A stretch of 64,000 bases of DNA from Blasia pusilla (taxonomy: Eukaryota > Marchantiophyta > Marchantiopsida > Blasiales). Position numbers and translations under genes: made by a program. The notes below the pieces were generated by a model that was not told the DNA's origin, did no database searches, and saw nothing but the letters and a program-made list of their open reading frames with translations. Shown here in pieces: positions 1 through 13,029 of the stretch (position 1 is the stretch's first letter; each line of letters opens with the position of its first letter). Location of the stretch: positions 23,188,001-23,252,000 of the forward strand of contig CM114273.1 in assembly GCA_050084515.1 (NCBI GenBank), written 5' to 3'.

Positions 1-1330
1 TCACTCTCTAGAGTCCAAGAGTGTGAAAATTTTAGAAATTGAGAGTACAAATCTTCTAGTCTTGCAAGCATCTTATAGCAATCTAGCAAGCCAAGGGAAA
101 ACTTTGGAGCCAAGTCTAGACTTTGGTACTTGTTGATACGATTGTAACGTACACCCTGATGTCGCCTATCCCAATCTGAACTATGTTTTGCACGTTCGTA
201 ACTTAAAATCTCATACTTTGGACTACGATTTGACTCTTAGCTCAATTTATGCATAACCACTCAATCTTTGAGTTTAGTTGGATTTGAGTATCCATGTGAT
301 CATCCAAGTTTGATTGAGGTAGTGAAAGTCAAGAATCCCGGTACTAGTAAGAATTCTTTAGATTGTACTCTAGTACAAAAAGCAAGCACACTCTTTGATT
401 CAGCATAAATTCCGGAAAGCATGTGGATCGAGATTGATCGAGTTCAATTTTCAATTACGAATATAAAAACCCCATCGAAAGGTGATTGAAGACTACTTGC
501 ATGCTTCAACACATTCGCTCTCCTCCTTCAATAGCGATTTGGCACCAGATTGCTACATACATAGCAAAGAGCCAAAACTCCAACATTTTGGCTCTTTGCT
601 TCTTTGGGTCCATTCCGTCCTTCCCTTCCACTTTTTCCTCCACCCAAAAATTAAAGAACCTCTACTGGCGCCTCTATTCCCACTCAAGCTTGTTTGAATG
701 ATTAATGGTGTCAAAGGTATTAATAATCATTGAATGATGATCAAACATCTGTCCCATGTTCAATAGATTGAAACCAAATCGAGTAGCATCCAATCACATC
801 TTTGAGGCACTTTGGGGTTCATGAAATTTTCCGGGTTTTTTCCAATAAGAGGTAACCTACAATTACGGTCACCTTTATGCCAAGTGGCTTCACTTCTTTA
901 GGAAGCCACTTCTTCATAATGAGCAAACCCCCTTCATTCAATAATAGTATAGATGAATGAACCCAAACAAGAAGCAAATGGCAAACTATTAGTGACTCAT
1001 GCCTTTTTTTTAAGGAGTGATGGATGTTGTGGAGAGAGTTTTCATTCCACATGTTCCTTTAAACGAGTGTAACTTCCATTTAATCTTTGTAGATATCAGT
1101 TTTTTATTCTTGTCCTCTTTTGCCACTTGCCTTTAATGAATCTAAAAGTCAAACTTTACCAAAGGTTAGGATTCACGAACATCCATTCTCTCATGGACAT
1201 TCATTTCTATAATATTTTAAAGAACTTACGAAAAAATTCAAACACGTTCGTAATAAAAAAGTTATTAAAAGTGATCTCCATTCGTAGTTTGCACAAAGAA
1301 ATTTTTCAAAAAGTATTTCTTTTTCCCGAG
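1..1330. other. AT-rich intergenic flank
   Basis: I see no coding exon, RNA gene or recognisable transposon domain here. Open frames are short and have no familiar motifs. A 15-bp perfect hairpin at 563-600 is listed separately. Base composition shifts to GC-rich near 1,330, where the metacaspase promoter region seems to begin. Confidence 0.5.
563..600. repeat. perfect 15-bp inverted repeat (hairpin)
   Basis: The arms at 563-577 (AGCAAAGAGCCAAAA) and 586-600 are exact reverse complements around an 8-nt loop. It lies 1.6 kb upstream of the metacaspase start. It could be the core of a tiny MITE or a terminator-like hairpin; I see no target duplication. Confidence 0.6.
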
Positions 1331-2160
1331 TCGCGTTGCTAACCCGCAGCCGGAGGCATGCATGGTCTGTTTGATTTGACTAACCCAGCGCTTCAAAGCT
1401 AACCCCGGCGCAGCCTCCGGGTCGCTACGTGTCAAAGTTTGAGGGCCGCGCTGGATGCGCAGTCCGGACGCACTCTCGGATTCTTCGGAATCTGCGAACG
1501 ATCGCGAAGCGCACGCGTTTCTGACGGAAAGGAGAGGAAGCAATTTCTTCGATTGATCCGGATTCCGGAGGAGGCAGGCTCCAGGATCGATTTTGCCCGG
1601 ATCGCTCTTGCGAGCTGGATGAGCAGGCAGGCAGGCAGGCAGGAGGGGAGTGCAGGGGATGGGCGGAGGAATGAAATCAGGGTTGCCGTTGGGGAAAACG
1701 CAGAGCGATTGCTAGATTGCTTGATTGATTGGTTGGTTGTTTGGTGGGTTGTTTGATGGATGGATGTGTGACGGTGTGGTGGTCGGGTCCAGTCTGAGAT
1801 TCGTTGTTGGCTGGCTGGCTGGAGGGAGGGAGGGAGGGAATAGGCGATAGTGTACAGGCTGCAGGTTGTAGCGCGGTGAGAAGAGCTGGCACTAGAGGAT
1901 CGGACGCGGGAATTCGTGGGGATCAGGATCTCGCTTCAGATTGTGGGAGCTTGCGGAAGAACGGGTGGAACTGGATATTTTTCCTGAGAAAGTTGGATTC
2001 TGCGTATGTTGGGGAAGAGAGAGAGAGGATTAAGGACGTTGTGAAGGAGAACTCCTCTTCCGATCGAACGGGCGGGCAGGGGCTCTGTACAAGTAGTTGC
2101 GGGGAATTCCGCGAGCACGCGTATTGAGGTAGAAGTTTCGTGAGCGTGAGGAATTGCGAG
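1330..2160 (+). promoter_or_regulatory. GC-rich promoter and 5' leader of the metacaspase gene
   Basis: Composition rises sharply from the AT-rich flank at about 1,330 and stays high to exon 1, as at the other two host genes in this window. The block holds short tandem repeats: GCAG units at about 1,623-1,643, GATT/GGTT units at 1,715-1,760, and GGCT then GGGA units at about 1,806-1,838. No TATA box is convincing. Frames open through this block have no homology I recognise and look like unselected GC-rich sequence. Confidence 0.45.
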
Positions 2161-5100
2161 ATGGCGATGATGCTGGTAAATTGCAGCAATTGTCAGACAC
2201 CCTTGCAGATTCCACCCGGAGCGACGTCAATCCGATGCGCTCTCTGCCAGGGAGTCACTCAAATTGTCATTCCGCGTAGCGCCCAATATCCCCAGCCAAT
2301 CAGTCCTTCCCATTCTTATCATGCACCTCTTCCGCATCCACAGCACACGCCTGCAACTCCCCATCCAGGAGGTCATAAGAGAGCCCTGATAGTAGGAATA
2401 ACCTACAAGTACTCTCGCTACGAGCTGAAGGGTTGTCTCAACGACGCAAAATGCATGAAGTTCATGCTACAGAATAGGTTTCATTTTCCGGAGGCTTCCA
2501 TCCTCATGATCACAGGTACGATTTCTTCTACGAATTACAATCGATGGAGAAAGGGAAAAGCTGGGTGGTAGCCAGTAGTTTTGCTTGTCGTCAGTCACAA
2601 TTGTTTTCGTATCATAGTATTTCGAACTGATATGCAATCGTGGACACGACTTCATTCACTTCTCGTTTGGCTGAAGCAGCTGTGAGGTGAGATAAGGTTA
2701 CTGCTGGAGATCATGTGTTTGTCTTGAAACTGCTCAATCCATGCAAATTCCTTAATATTCCACCTTGACAAACATACCCTCTTGCCATACAAGCCCTTTT
2801 CCCAAGGTCGAAATCAAGAGCTCGCAAGTCATACAAGCACTCGGGACAGCATGCAAGTGAGCGTGACGAATCTTATGTGCCCTTTGAACATCTATATTAG
2901 TATGGGAGAGTGCCTTCTTGATTTGCAAACACCTCTATGTTTGACAAGTGGCAACAGGACAGTAAGAAAATGTTTCACAGCCAGCAAGAAAAAAGTTTGA
3001 ATTTGTGTGCAGCATCATTAATCCCTTCCCTTCACAGGCTATACACTAACAAAAGCTACTCAAATACTTTTTTATTTCTCATGCATCGCACGGGCACCTT
3101 ACTAGTCTTTAATACTTCGGTATCCGGTGTGAGCTCTTCGATTTTTGCCAAGTGCAGCATTTTGTGGTGATTTTGATAGGATTTTCAATTTCCTGCTGCT
3201 ATGTCCCAGTGAGGAGAGTGGGATTACTAATCTGCCTTATAATGAAAGTATTCAAACCAGTAAAATCCTTTTGTTACTGTCATGTGGGTGAGGATTTCTT
3301 ATGATGCTTTGTTTTGGTACAAGATAACATGGACGGTTCTACTGCTGATCGTCAAAAAGAGCTACATGAATTGGAACCATTCCGTGCTGGGAGATTTTCT
3401 CATCTTGTGGTTTAAAGGAAATGATGCTCCCCAGGAACTTCAAATTTAGAGGACTTGGGAGGATTGGAAACTCCGTCTTTTCTCTATGTCAATAATGCAA
3501 GGAATGAGCTTAAAATGGAAAGATTGAAATTGTGGCAGAGTTGCGTCAAAAATAACTAAATTTCCAGGACACCCTGGGTGTTGATGGCATCAAGAGATGC
3601 ACTGGCAGGTTAAAAATCTAGACACTTCTTAGTGTATTTGAAACGCAACTCAAGAAGTAGAGGTACAAATGGAACCATAAAAAGGATTCTATTTTCTTGA
3701 CCTTCTGTTTGACAGCACTAGGATGCGGAGACAGAATCAACAATGGAACTGATTCTGGGCATTATTTTCAGATGACAGCAATTTAAGTTTTTGAGTGAGA
3801 GTCCTTGAGGCAGCAAGCGATGCACAGCATGCCAAAAGAACTGCAATGAGACCTTGCGGCCTTCATCAGAGAATTCTGAATCAACACAAACGTTCTCTTG
3901 TACCAGGATGCAACCAATACTCTTTAGTTTTGTCACAGAAAGATGACCAGATTAGATCAGAGGCCCCATCTCAACTATGTACACATATTTGAGGAGCTTA
4001 TCCTTTCAAGTAATGGACTAGCGTAGAGGATGATATGGAAGTTTAACTACTCTTCCTGCAAATTCTGGAATCAAACCAACCATAGCACTTACTGGAGCCT
4101 TTCTGTCTATTTGTTGATCATCAGCTTTATGATGGGAACTAATTGAGACTCGAGGACTTACAGAAAGGAAAAGTAGCAGGTGCTGTTTAATTGTCCAGAA
4201 AATGGACTTGTTAACTTGGCCATCAACCATGATGACACATGTTGAAGAGAAGATCAATTCACGACGCTGCAAAAGAGCTTGAGTATGTCATTAGAGCACT
4301 TTCTACTTTTCTGGGTCAGGATGAAGAACTCAGTATACCTAGGGTGGGGCGTGTTCACTAAGGAAAACCTTGGAAAGCTGCTGAAAAATAAGAAACGGAG
4401 GTGGAGACACAAAAGTAAGGAAACCAGCTTTGGCTTACAATCATCATGGGAGTTGTCTATGCTCAAGTTAAGTCCTGATGAGTGGATTAGTGTTTCTCAG
4501 AGTTGAAATCAGCCCAACTTGAGCCTCTGAATGAAATGGATTTTTTTCTGCATTCAGACAGGAAAAATTAAATAGATCGAAATCTTAGTACCTGCATATT
4601 TTTGCGAAATCTTCTCTGGGGTAAATATATATTTACCTGTTTCATTTAACAAGGATGTTATATCGTAACGAACCTACTGAATCATCGATGGACATAAACA
4701 TATATTAGTTGTGTTCATGACCATCTGAAATTGTGGAAGAATTGGTGGGGATTCCCATATTTATGTGTCTTTTTAACGTATTTCATGTCACGTAGATGCC
4801 GTGCTCCCCAGTTCTGTAAGTACTATCCTTCAGTGTATTCCAGGAACTATCTCATAGGTCCTCATTAAGGCTAAGGTGAAGTTAAAGATTGTTATCTGCA
4901 AGTCTCTATCCAATGCTTAGTTTACATTAGTGTATCAATAAGTATTTCCGGATGTGCTCATTAGTGAGGATACCTGGAATGAGAAGGAGAGCTGAATTGG
5001 AGAAGAATACATTACCTATGGCAGAACTCTTTTCAAGGCATGCAGTTCCCAAAAAAGTTTATTGAAATTTTCACCATCCATTTCTGTTCACTGAGAGCTG

Positions 5101-7823
5101 CAGTGATTCTTAAAGCATTGATCATGCATATAGGGTACTTACTGTCTGGATGATTTTGGTGTTGTCCACAGAGGAAGAGAGGGATCCACTAAGGCATCCA
5201 ACGAATCATAACATACGAATGGCCCTTTACTGGTTAGTTCAAGGATGTAAACCAGGAGACTCACTGATCTTCCACTACTCTGGACATGGTTCTCAGCAAC
5301 GAAATCTCTTTAACGATGAACGAGATGGCTTTGATGAAACATTATGCCCTATTGATTTTGAAACAGCAGGAATGATAGTGGATGACGAGATCAACTCAAT
5401 CATTGTGCGGCCTTTAATTCCAGGAGTGAGACTTCATGCAATTATTGATGCTTGTCATAGTGGGACCGTACTGGATCTGCCTTGGTTGTGCCGGATGAAC
5501 AGGTCAGTCTGATCAGCCATGTGAGCTCCTTACATCTATTTCCAGAACCCTTTATTTTGAGCTGCTGGGGTAGAGTGTGGTGTTTTAGGGGATTAATGAC
5601 TTGCAAGTAAGCCTGGCACATCACATGATGATCATCTGCTTCGAACAGAACCATTGAAATTTACCCACCAGTCATATATATATCATCTTGTTCAAAGTGT
5701 TCCATGAGGATGTGGATTGGAACCCAGAGAGACCTCTCAAATAAGAGGGCGTTGTGAAGTTATCAGTTTTTAATGCCCAGCTAATCTGAGCCCAGAGCAG
5801 AAAAAGTAAATTTGTCCCCTTAGTGAAGTACTTTTTTTGTAATATTTCCTTGCTATGGGCTTGCCTTATAAGTCATAGAATGAAAATCTCAAATAGATGT
5901 GGGAAATATGCTTAGTTTTCTTCATTTACCTCCTCTCACTCTCATCTGCACTCTTGCCCACAGAGTCTTGAAATATCATTACTCATGCCAGTCATTGCTA
6001 AATGAGTGCTACAAGAGAGGCATGTTGTACTTTCAGTCGAAGAGTTTCTCGCTCTTTGAAAGGGTAACTCAAGTTCAGGACCTGAGAAGCCCAAGCACAG
6101 GACAGTTTCTAGTACAGTAGCGACCAGACTGCTAAGCAGCTGCACGAGATATTGTAGGGAACAAATCATTTTGTATGGGCAATACAGATGATGATGCTGT
6201 CTATTGTTAATTGTGATCTAAATCAAGGATCAGGAGAGCAATTTCATGTCTATATGCTGTTGGAAACAAATCAAATTATATGAACAATACAGAACGAGCA
6301 TTTATCGACCCTTAACTCAGATCAAAATGAAAGATGAGGAAAGCGTTTCCCACATCCATAGTTCTGTGGGTCACGAAAGAAATTTTCATCTTTGCAGTAC
6401 TTGGACTTCATGTTAAAATATCTGTGGGTCAAATTTGTGGTCAGGCTTTTGTTGAGTCATGAAAGAAATTTTCATCTTTGCAGTACCTGGACTTCATGTT
6501 AAAATATCTGTGGGTCAAACCTGTGGTCAGGCTTTGTAAAATACACTGGGGATAAGTTTTGGAATAACACATTGTGCAGGCATGGGCAGTGGGCTTGGGA
6601 AGATCATCAATCTCGTCGCATGTTTAAAGGGACTAGTGGAGGGGAGGCTTATTCGTTCAGTGGCTGTGATGACGGTCAAACATCTGCTGACACCTCAGTA
6701 AGTTGTTGGGAGTACTTTCCAGTTAGTTTTTATATTCCTGTTCATTGTCCTAGGTCCTTGAAGTCTGTCATACACTTTTACGTACACATGAACGAAAGCT
6801 CAAAGTTAGACCGAGTGAGTATCGTGTTCTTAAAGGATTCAAGAAAATGTCTCTTTTAGAGATCATCTTGACACATGGTCATCTGTTTTCAGGCTTTATC
6901 AAAGGTAACGAGTACAGGTGCAATGACCTTTTGCTTCATACAAGCAATCGAGAAGGGTGAAGGAACCACCTATGCAAATCTTTTGAGTGCCATGCGAGGT
7001 TCTATTCGACAAGCTAACCCAACAACACGAGGGGTGACAGATCTCATAGGCATGCTTCTATCTGGTGGCAGCTATGGAGGTAGTCTGACGCAGGTCAGTT
7101 TCAGCTCTCTCTGGTTGACAGCCTGATTTGGACCAGGATGCAAACTTGGGATTATTCTCACAGGTTTGCGATTGAATTTTAATGTAGTCTCCAAGCACCC
7201 TCTTATGAGTTTCTGAGGCTGATTAAGAGAAAACTGAAATGCAGAATCTGAGTTAACAACAAAGAGTCAAATGTGGTCAGTGAAGAATTCTGGAGTCCAC
7301 ATACATCTTTGGAAACACATGTAGTGTTTTGTTTTCTGTCTGTACAACTGTACCTTAATAATTCCTGTGACTGATCAAAACTCCAGAGAGAACACACGTA
7401 CCTTCCTGATTACTCCTTGCAACTTTGAAGCTCACTTTTCTTCATCCTCCAAAGTGTTTGTGAAAGAGTAAGGAAAAGTTCTCCGATTCTGGTTGACTTT
7501 CCCCCACCAGCCAAAATACATCAACTTGCTGTTGTTAGAGATTCTTTAATCTTTCTTGACTCTTGGTTTGTTTCTTGGATCTCACAAAGTGGCCTACTAG
7601 ACAGGAAATATTGCTCACAGGAGGCAACCATAGCTCGGTGACCCTAGACCCATCTGGCCTGGACAATGGATCAAAACTTAGTATCGTAATTGCTTTAGAG
7701 GTGAAACAACTAAGTGTCATTGCCTGGAAAGGTATTATTCTTACATATGTTTGTCAACCTTTGCAGGAACCACAGCTGACTTCGGCAAATTGTTTTGATA
7801 TCAACAGCCCCTTTTATATCTAG
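2161..7823 (+). CDS. type I metacaspase with LSD1-type zinc finger (5 exons)
   Basis: A caspase-fold cysteine protease that cleaves after Arg/Lys; plant type I relatives of AtMC1 act in hypersensitive cell death and clearance of protein aggregates. Exons 2161-2515, 5172-5502, 6580-6697, 6893-7093 and 7767-7823 join in frame at GT/AG borders into 353 residues, close to AtMC1 (about 367). Residues 8-29 form the LSD1 finger (C8, C11, C26, C29). A Pro/His-rich linker follows (about 38-70), then the peptidase C14 domain from HKRALIVGI. The catalytic dyad is H157 (HYSGHG) and C213 (DACHSG), 56 residues apart as in AtMC1. The ATG at 2161 is preferred because the upstream in-frame extension lacks an ATG. 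Introns are 2656, 1077, 195 and 673 bp. Nothing is broken, so I expect a functional gene. The splice sites are read by eye, not from transcripts. Confidence 0.93.
6370..6539 (+). repeat. 85-bp tandem duplication in metacaspase intron 2
   Basis: Two adjacent near-identical copies start at 6,370 and 6,455 (both begin GTCAYGAAAG and end in GTGGTCAGGCTTT). They lie just upstream of the acceptor of exon 3. Each contains a TTTGCAG that resembles a splice acceptor. Confidence 0.75.
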
Positions 7824-9371
7824 AACTATTGAATAGTTTCAAAACGTGGAGTGAAAATCTTGACTCAGGTTCAAGCTATTCATGGACATTTGTGGGTCTC
7901 AGCACCACCAAGTCTAAGGTCAAAGCTATGCAGGGATCTCGTAATCAGTTGAGTACTGTTTTCCTTCGCCATCAGGAGCAGTTGGACCTCCAGCTAGTGC
8001 TCACAAGAGCTTTTCATTGCAGTGGATTGAAGTATGTGTTTTGGATGACCTCCTAGAAGACATGCAACCTCGATATGAATTGATTGATGTTATGTTCTCG
8101 AGTGTAAAGAAATAGCTCCTTCACATCAGAGACTCTGTTTTGCTATTCAGGAAGGTAATCAAGAACACTTACTCAAGGAGGAGAATGAGTAACATGCAGA
8201 AGTGTCATAAGAGCTATCTTAGTGCTAGTGGTTCAAACTGAGCATCATCTGTAGAAGTGGATGTGTTGTCTATGAGGTGGAGTGTTAAGTGATTGGTTTT
8301 GGTGCCTTCATAGATTTTAGCAGGTTAATAGATTGGGAAAAAAGATTTGTGGCGAACCCATGGCATCCGGAATTCAAATCATGTCTCGAGGCAGAGAACA
8401 TGAATAGTATGGTACTGTGAAGATGCTCATGCCCAATGATACATATGTACAATTAACCACCTGGTCCAGCAAATTGAACGGACTCGCCCCAAGAGAGAAA
8501 AAAGTATTTTTGAGCTCCATTCATCATTCATCCTTGCTTTGCGTTGTCATCTCCTCACTTTGATTGTCCTCGAATTTGTGCATGTGAGAATCATGGACCT
8601 TGACTTCATATTCTTTTGGTTTAAAAGGCTTTTTTTTTCAACTGCCTTTGATTGTCATGGACTTTGTGCATGTCCTTCACTTCCATTTGGTTGTCATGTT
8701 TGTGTCCAATATTAGCCTCTCTTGGGGGACCTCTCCTACAATACAACCAAGGACACGTAGAGTGGTCTTGTGTATTATACTTTAGAAGACTTTCGACGTG
8801 GAAATAAATCAATCTTCTCACATTCCCTTATCAGCATAGGAGTTTATTTTGCATGTTGCATGCTACTTGTTTACAGCCCTGTGGAGATAACAATACAAAA
8901 TACTCATTTGCAAGTGTCATAGTTCATCAACAGCAATAAGAGTGTGTGTTGAGTGGGACCCCCTAAAATTTGGTCCAACCATCCTAGAAAAACCAATTTC
9001 CATTTACAAACTATCTTTCATGAAAAATAAGTAGAACTTGCAAATTTAGAAACCTAAAAATTCTCTCCCCTTGCTCTACAAAGAATCACAAATTTAAAGG
9101 GTCGATGTAGGGTTGAATACATGTGTGAGGTATTTATGAATACCAAGCAGCCTCTTTGTCATCCTCCAAAATACCCTTGAGAGTTATGTGGCCAATCCAC
9201 AAGGTGGGTCAAACAAGCTGAATGGTCATTTTCCTATTTATCATTGCATAATGGAAATCAACTTTATGATGGGGTCTCATAGAAGTAAGCATCAAGCAAA
9301 TATGCACATTTGCTCTTTTCATGTTCATCATAAGGGAATAGGAGTCAACTTTAGGATCTGATATTTGGTAC
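7824..9371. other. metacaspase 3' flank, no gene seen
   Basis: This presumably holds the metacaspase 3' UTR and then intergenic DNA. A loose internal duplication is visible near 8,565-8,700 (TTGTGCATGT followed by AATCATGG/TCATGG variants). I find no coding motif. Confidence 0.45.
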
Positions 9372-9890
9372 ATCTTAGTTAACCGACAGGTAGAGTTCTA
9401 TTGTGTCGACTGTGTATAAGGTCAACAGACTATTCGGGTACAACTTCATCTCGAGATGTCGGATGAGGTTGGAGACAACTTCGTTGCGTCAAGATTCTCA
9501 TCCCAGAAAATTTCCCTTTCTTTATTTTTGGTTAGTTGACCAAGTCAAAAATCACTTGATAACCTTGTATACATGTTATTGTTAAAAGGGTTTTTGGGGG
9601 AAGTAGTGTTTTATCTCTTCCCAAGGGTATGAGGGAGAGATGGCTTTCTCAAGTCATGTTTATCATGTTGAGTCTTTGGAGCACGTCTCATGCTTGGGTA
9701 TAGTGGGAGCTTGTGTGCTACCGTTTGGATTCCCTCATGGCAAAGGGTGGATGTGGTTTGATATTACATGTAGATAAGTGGATTTGGCCTTGTGAACCGT
9801 TTTTTCTTTGATTTTGTTATGTGGTCTCGGAGTAAATTCATGAGTGCATTTTTTATGTGGGTGTGGATCTACCCATACGTTGGGATCCTT
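9372..9890 (+). repeat. diverged LTR of the E1 Ty3 family
   Basis: The segment aligns throughout, with many substitutions, to the LTRs of E1. Shared blocks include ATGTCGGATGAGGTTG near 9,457, GTTGACCAAGTCA, the SMCTTGATAACC block, GATGGCTTTC near 9,640 and the GGATTCCCTCATGGCA block near 9,730. The match continues past 9,815 into the part (GTTATGTGGTCTC) that equals the last 138 bp of E1's 3' LTR. This shows that both parts form one LTR unit. It is an old solo LTR or truncated end. Confidence 0.65.
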
Positions 9891-10351
9891 TCTAATAATT
9901 ACGGTTTTCTTACTTACGTTGGTTTTTACGGGGGAAAAGACGATCTATGGATAATCAAAGGTTTTTCCAAATCTCTGATAGCCATTTTATCTCGCTTGTG
10001 ATAGCATGAGTGAACTTAGTGACGGGCCTATGTAGAATACGAGAGCAATCCAAAACTAGTATGACTTGTAGACCTTGTAAACAAATGGGATATTAATGTG
10101 TTGTGAGCAAGTGGAGTTTTACGTAACACACTCAGATAGTTAGCTTATGTGATAATTTAGGCTAGTTGAAAGAAACTGATCTAGGGTTATCAAAGAGGAG
10201 ATGCTAAAAGTTTCTGAGTAGTGCATGCGACAACCTAAGATTTAAGCCAAAAGAGGAATTGCGGGTTGGCTACCAGAACGTAATTTGATATCAAGGGTTC
10301 AGCTTCCCAAAAAGACTTGATATTGGAAGGTTTGTGTTGATGAGGGGTGAA

Positions 10352-11345
10352 TGTCACAACCCTCATACACAAGCGTTTGCCAAGGCAAAACATCGAAACT
10401 CTAATAGGCTCACACTTGGATGGTTTTGTATTGGAGAGGTCTCTTGAATGAGACACAAGATATGAGACAAGTGCAAGTTGAGCGTTTTATGCATTGTGGT
10501 CATGACTCAGAAAACCTCAACCAAATGTGAACCAAGACTTGAGAGAAGTCGAGTCTAGGAAGACTGGTTACCAAAGAGGTTGAGAACCGGATTTGGAATG
10601 TGACTAGCATTTGGGGTTTGATTATATTTTGGACCATAACTTTCAAACCTAAGATAAAAAAAGATGGCGTTAGAAAGCTTATGCGAAGACACTTCCAACG
10701 CACTAAAGATCAAGACAAATGCATTATCAGAGGTTGAAAAACTGCCCCCCAAAAAATGAACATGGAGTTGGGTTGAGGGCCAAAAGGAGCAGCCCGAGTA
10801 TCCTTCTTCCTAAGATAAGGGAAGGGCAGAGAAGCCCATAACTACTAGTAAGAGGGAGGATCTCCAATGATGCTTGGGAATTGGACTCCACTTTGGGGAG
10901 TCACGCAGCAAACTAAGGGCACGGAATGGATTGAGAGGTTGGCGTTGGGGTGCAAACCCCTGGCCAAGTCCAAGGAGGTGGATTTCGGAGGTCGCTCTTG
11001 GATTCCAATTTGCGACTTATATGTTGGATCTTGGTGAGAGACTCATGCGAAGTTCATTGGATATTTGGGATCATTGAACCTGTGAGAACCGTTTTAGGTG
11101 TCTTGACTATCCGAAAAGTCTATCCCAAGTCTATGTACACTTGCTCGTGTTGGAAAGTGAGGAACTAGGAAGGTAAGATTGATAAATCTCCCGAGTTGAG
11201 AACTTGAGAATCTAGAAGGCTAATTGAGCCAAACAAGACTAACATAAATGTATTTGGTTGCGAATCAACAATGTGAGCGGATCTTACTGAACATACCCTT
11301 CCGCAACACTTGAGATTGAAGTTCAAGAGAAGTAGGCGAACAACA
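10352..11345 (+). repeat. LTR of family W, with a polypurine tract upstream
   Basis: About 994 bp starting TGTCACAACCC and ending AACAACA. It aligns with the LTR at 58,150-59,139 along its whole length, including GACCATAACTTT, GAAAGCTTATG and CTTCCGCAACA blocks. The purine-rich GATGAGGGGTGAA directly before it (10,338-10,351) matches the equivalent site near 58,140, so this is probably the 3' LTR of an element whose body has decayed. Confidence 0.65.
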
Positions 11346-12700
11346 AGTGATAAGCCGATGTTGTATGTTGTGTACATGTGATCAATGATATGGATTGTAT
11401 ACCAATGTACACGTGAGACATATATGATGAAAAAAATAATGCAAAATGAAAGATTTAAAAAGAAGATAAAACACAGGTAACAACCTTTATGAAGAGAATA
11501 TCCATAGAACTTTGGGGCAAACAAAGAAAGATCCAATCACCACCGCAAAGGGCAAAAACACTCAACATATCCAAGTAGATTTGCCAATGGTCAATATTTT
11601 GAACCAGATTTTGGTAATGATAAGAACTATGAGTGTTACTTGGTAAACATTGACTTTGAGGGGGGCTCGATATGGTGAACCAAAAAGCCAAGTATGGTTG
11701 TGCAATCAATAGGCAAGGCACCCCCACTGATTTTAAAGGGAGAGCATCCATTGCATTAAAAAAAATTAAAACCTCATAGGAGGACTAGAAAAGGAAGCCA
11801 CATCCCAAAAAAAGAGAAAAGAAATGCAAAAAGAAATGAAGAAAATTAATGAAAATAAATCAACAAACTTTGTGATTACTAGCTTGAAACAAATATGACA
11901 TGAGTACTAGTGATTGATGAAATGTGAATGGATGACAGAATTAGTGGCCACCTACTTTAGCTCAACATGTTGACGCCAATGCTTTTACCCATTATACTAT
12001 CATAGACATGCATTGTCAATAATAAAAAATAACCGCGGAAACACAATGACTACTAGAAGGAGCAGGAATCTCAAAAGAATGGTGAACAATTATTTTCATA
12101 AAAATATTGAAAGACACCTATACGTGTCCAAAAATTCTGCTTCAAAAAGGAAAAGAAAAATCTTTTGCACACATGTCTCACCGCATATCTTAACTCTTTA
12201 ATTCTTGTTTGGGAGTGCACATGGACTCAAACACACAATTATGCCCGCAGTCCATGCAGGTTTAACTTACAACACATGTAAGTGTCCTTGTATATATCTA
12301 TTGGCAACATGGTTGGATTGGATTAGTCCACCCATATAGGTGGACTAATTCAATCCAACCATTTCACAATTTGAATGGCCTCAAGAGATTATTTTCAATG
12401 GCATTAGTATCCAAATGGATATGAAAAGGTGGTCATTGGGAGAACTAGTATGGCCCCTCATCACGGAGTGTCAAATTGACTAGAGTGGAGTAGCAGAACA
12501 GATCAGACAAATGACAATCCATCAAATCCATTTCAGGCTCCAATAAAGAGATGTAATCTCTCTCCTAAAGCCCACCTGAACCTCCTATGTACAAGGTTGG
12601 GATGAATCTTTGGGAATGTCCAGAGCAGACATGCTGGACAAAGTCAACTCATAAACTCTGCGACCAGGAATCGTAAGAAGGTGAGGGTTAAGGTCCCGCT
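11346..12700. other. AT-rich intergenic DNA
   Basis: No coding or RNA gene is recognisable. The stretch 11,350-11,430 faintly resembles LTR ends of the Ty3 families here. A 25-bp palindrome at 12,309-12,362 is listed separately. Confidence 0.4.
12309..12362. repeat. 54-bp near-perfect palindrome
   Basis: Arms of about 25 bp beginning ATGGTTGGATTG and ending CAATCCAACCAT flank a 4-nt centre. I counted two mismatched positions. It could fold as a stable hairpin; a MITE remnant is the likeliest origin. Confidence 0.7.
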
Positions 12701-13029
12701 TCAAAGTCTTTGCAAGGCAGGAATGGTCTCTTGGAATGCAGGAAAATTACATGTGGCAGGTCCTGGCCCCACATTTTGAAGATGCTTTGTGTGTATGTTC
12801 AACTTGAGAATCCGAAATGTGGGGCAGATCATCACGCCCCACTTCTTGGAGCATTCTATGTGTTGGTTGTTTTCTACTCGAAAGAAAGAATGCTCGAAGT
12901 GATCCGCGAAGCATAGCTCGGCAGATCATGATTCCCAAACCTCACTGGGATCTCGAGAATGCCAAGTGCAGAACAAGATTTGAGTCATCAACAGGAGAGT
13001 GCGAAATATATGGTATCACTCATTTCAGA

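Noticed and set aside
1265-2127. Several frames of 70-107 residues on both strands before the metacaspase
   Set aside because: GC-rich leader with tandem GCAG, GGCT and GGGA repeats; no motif and mutual overlap.
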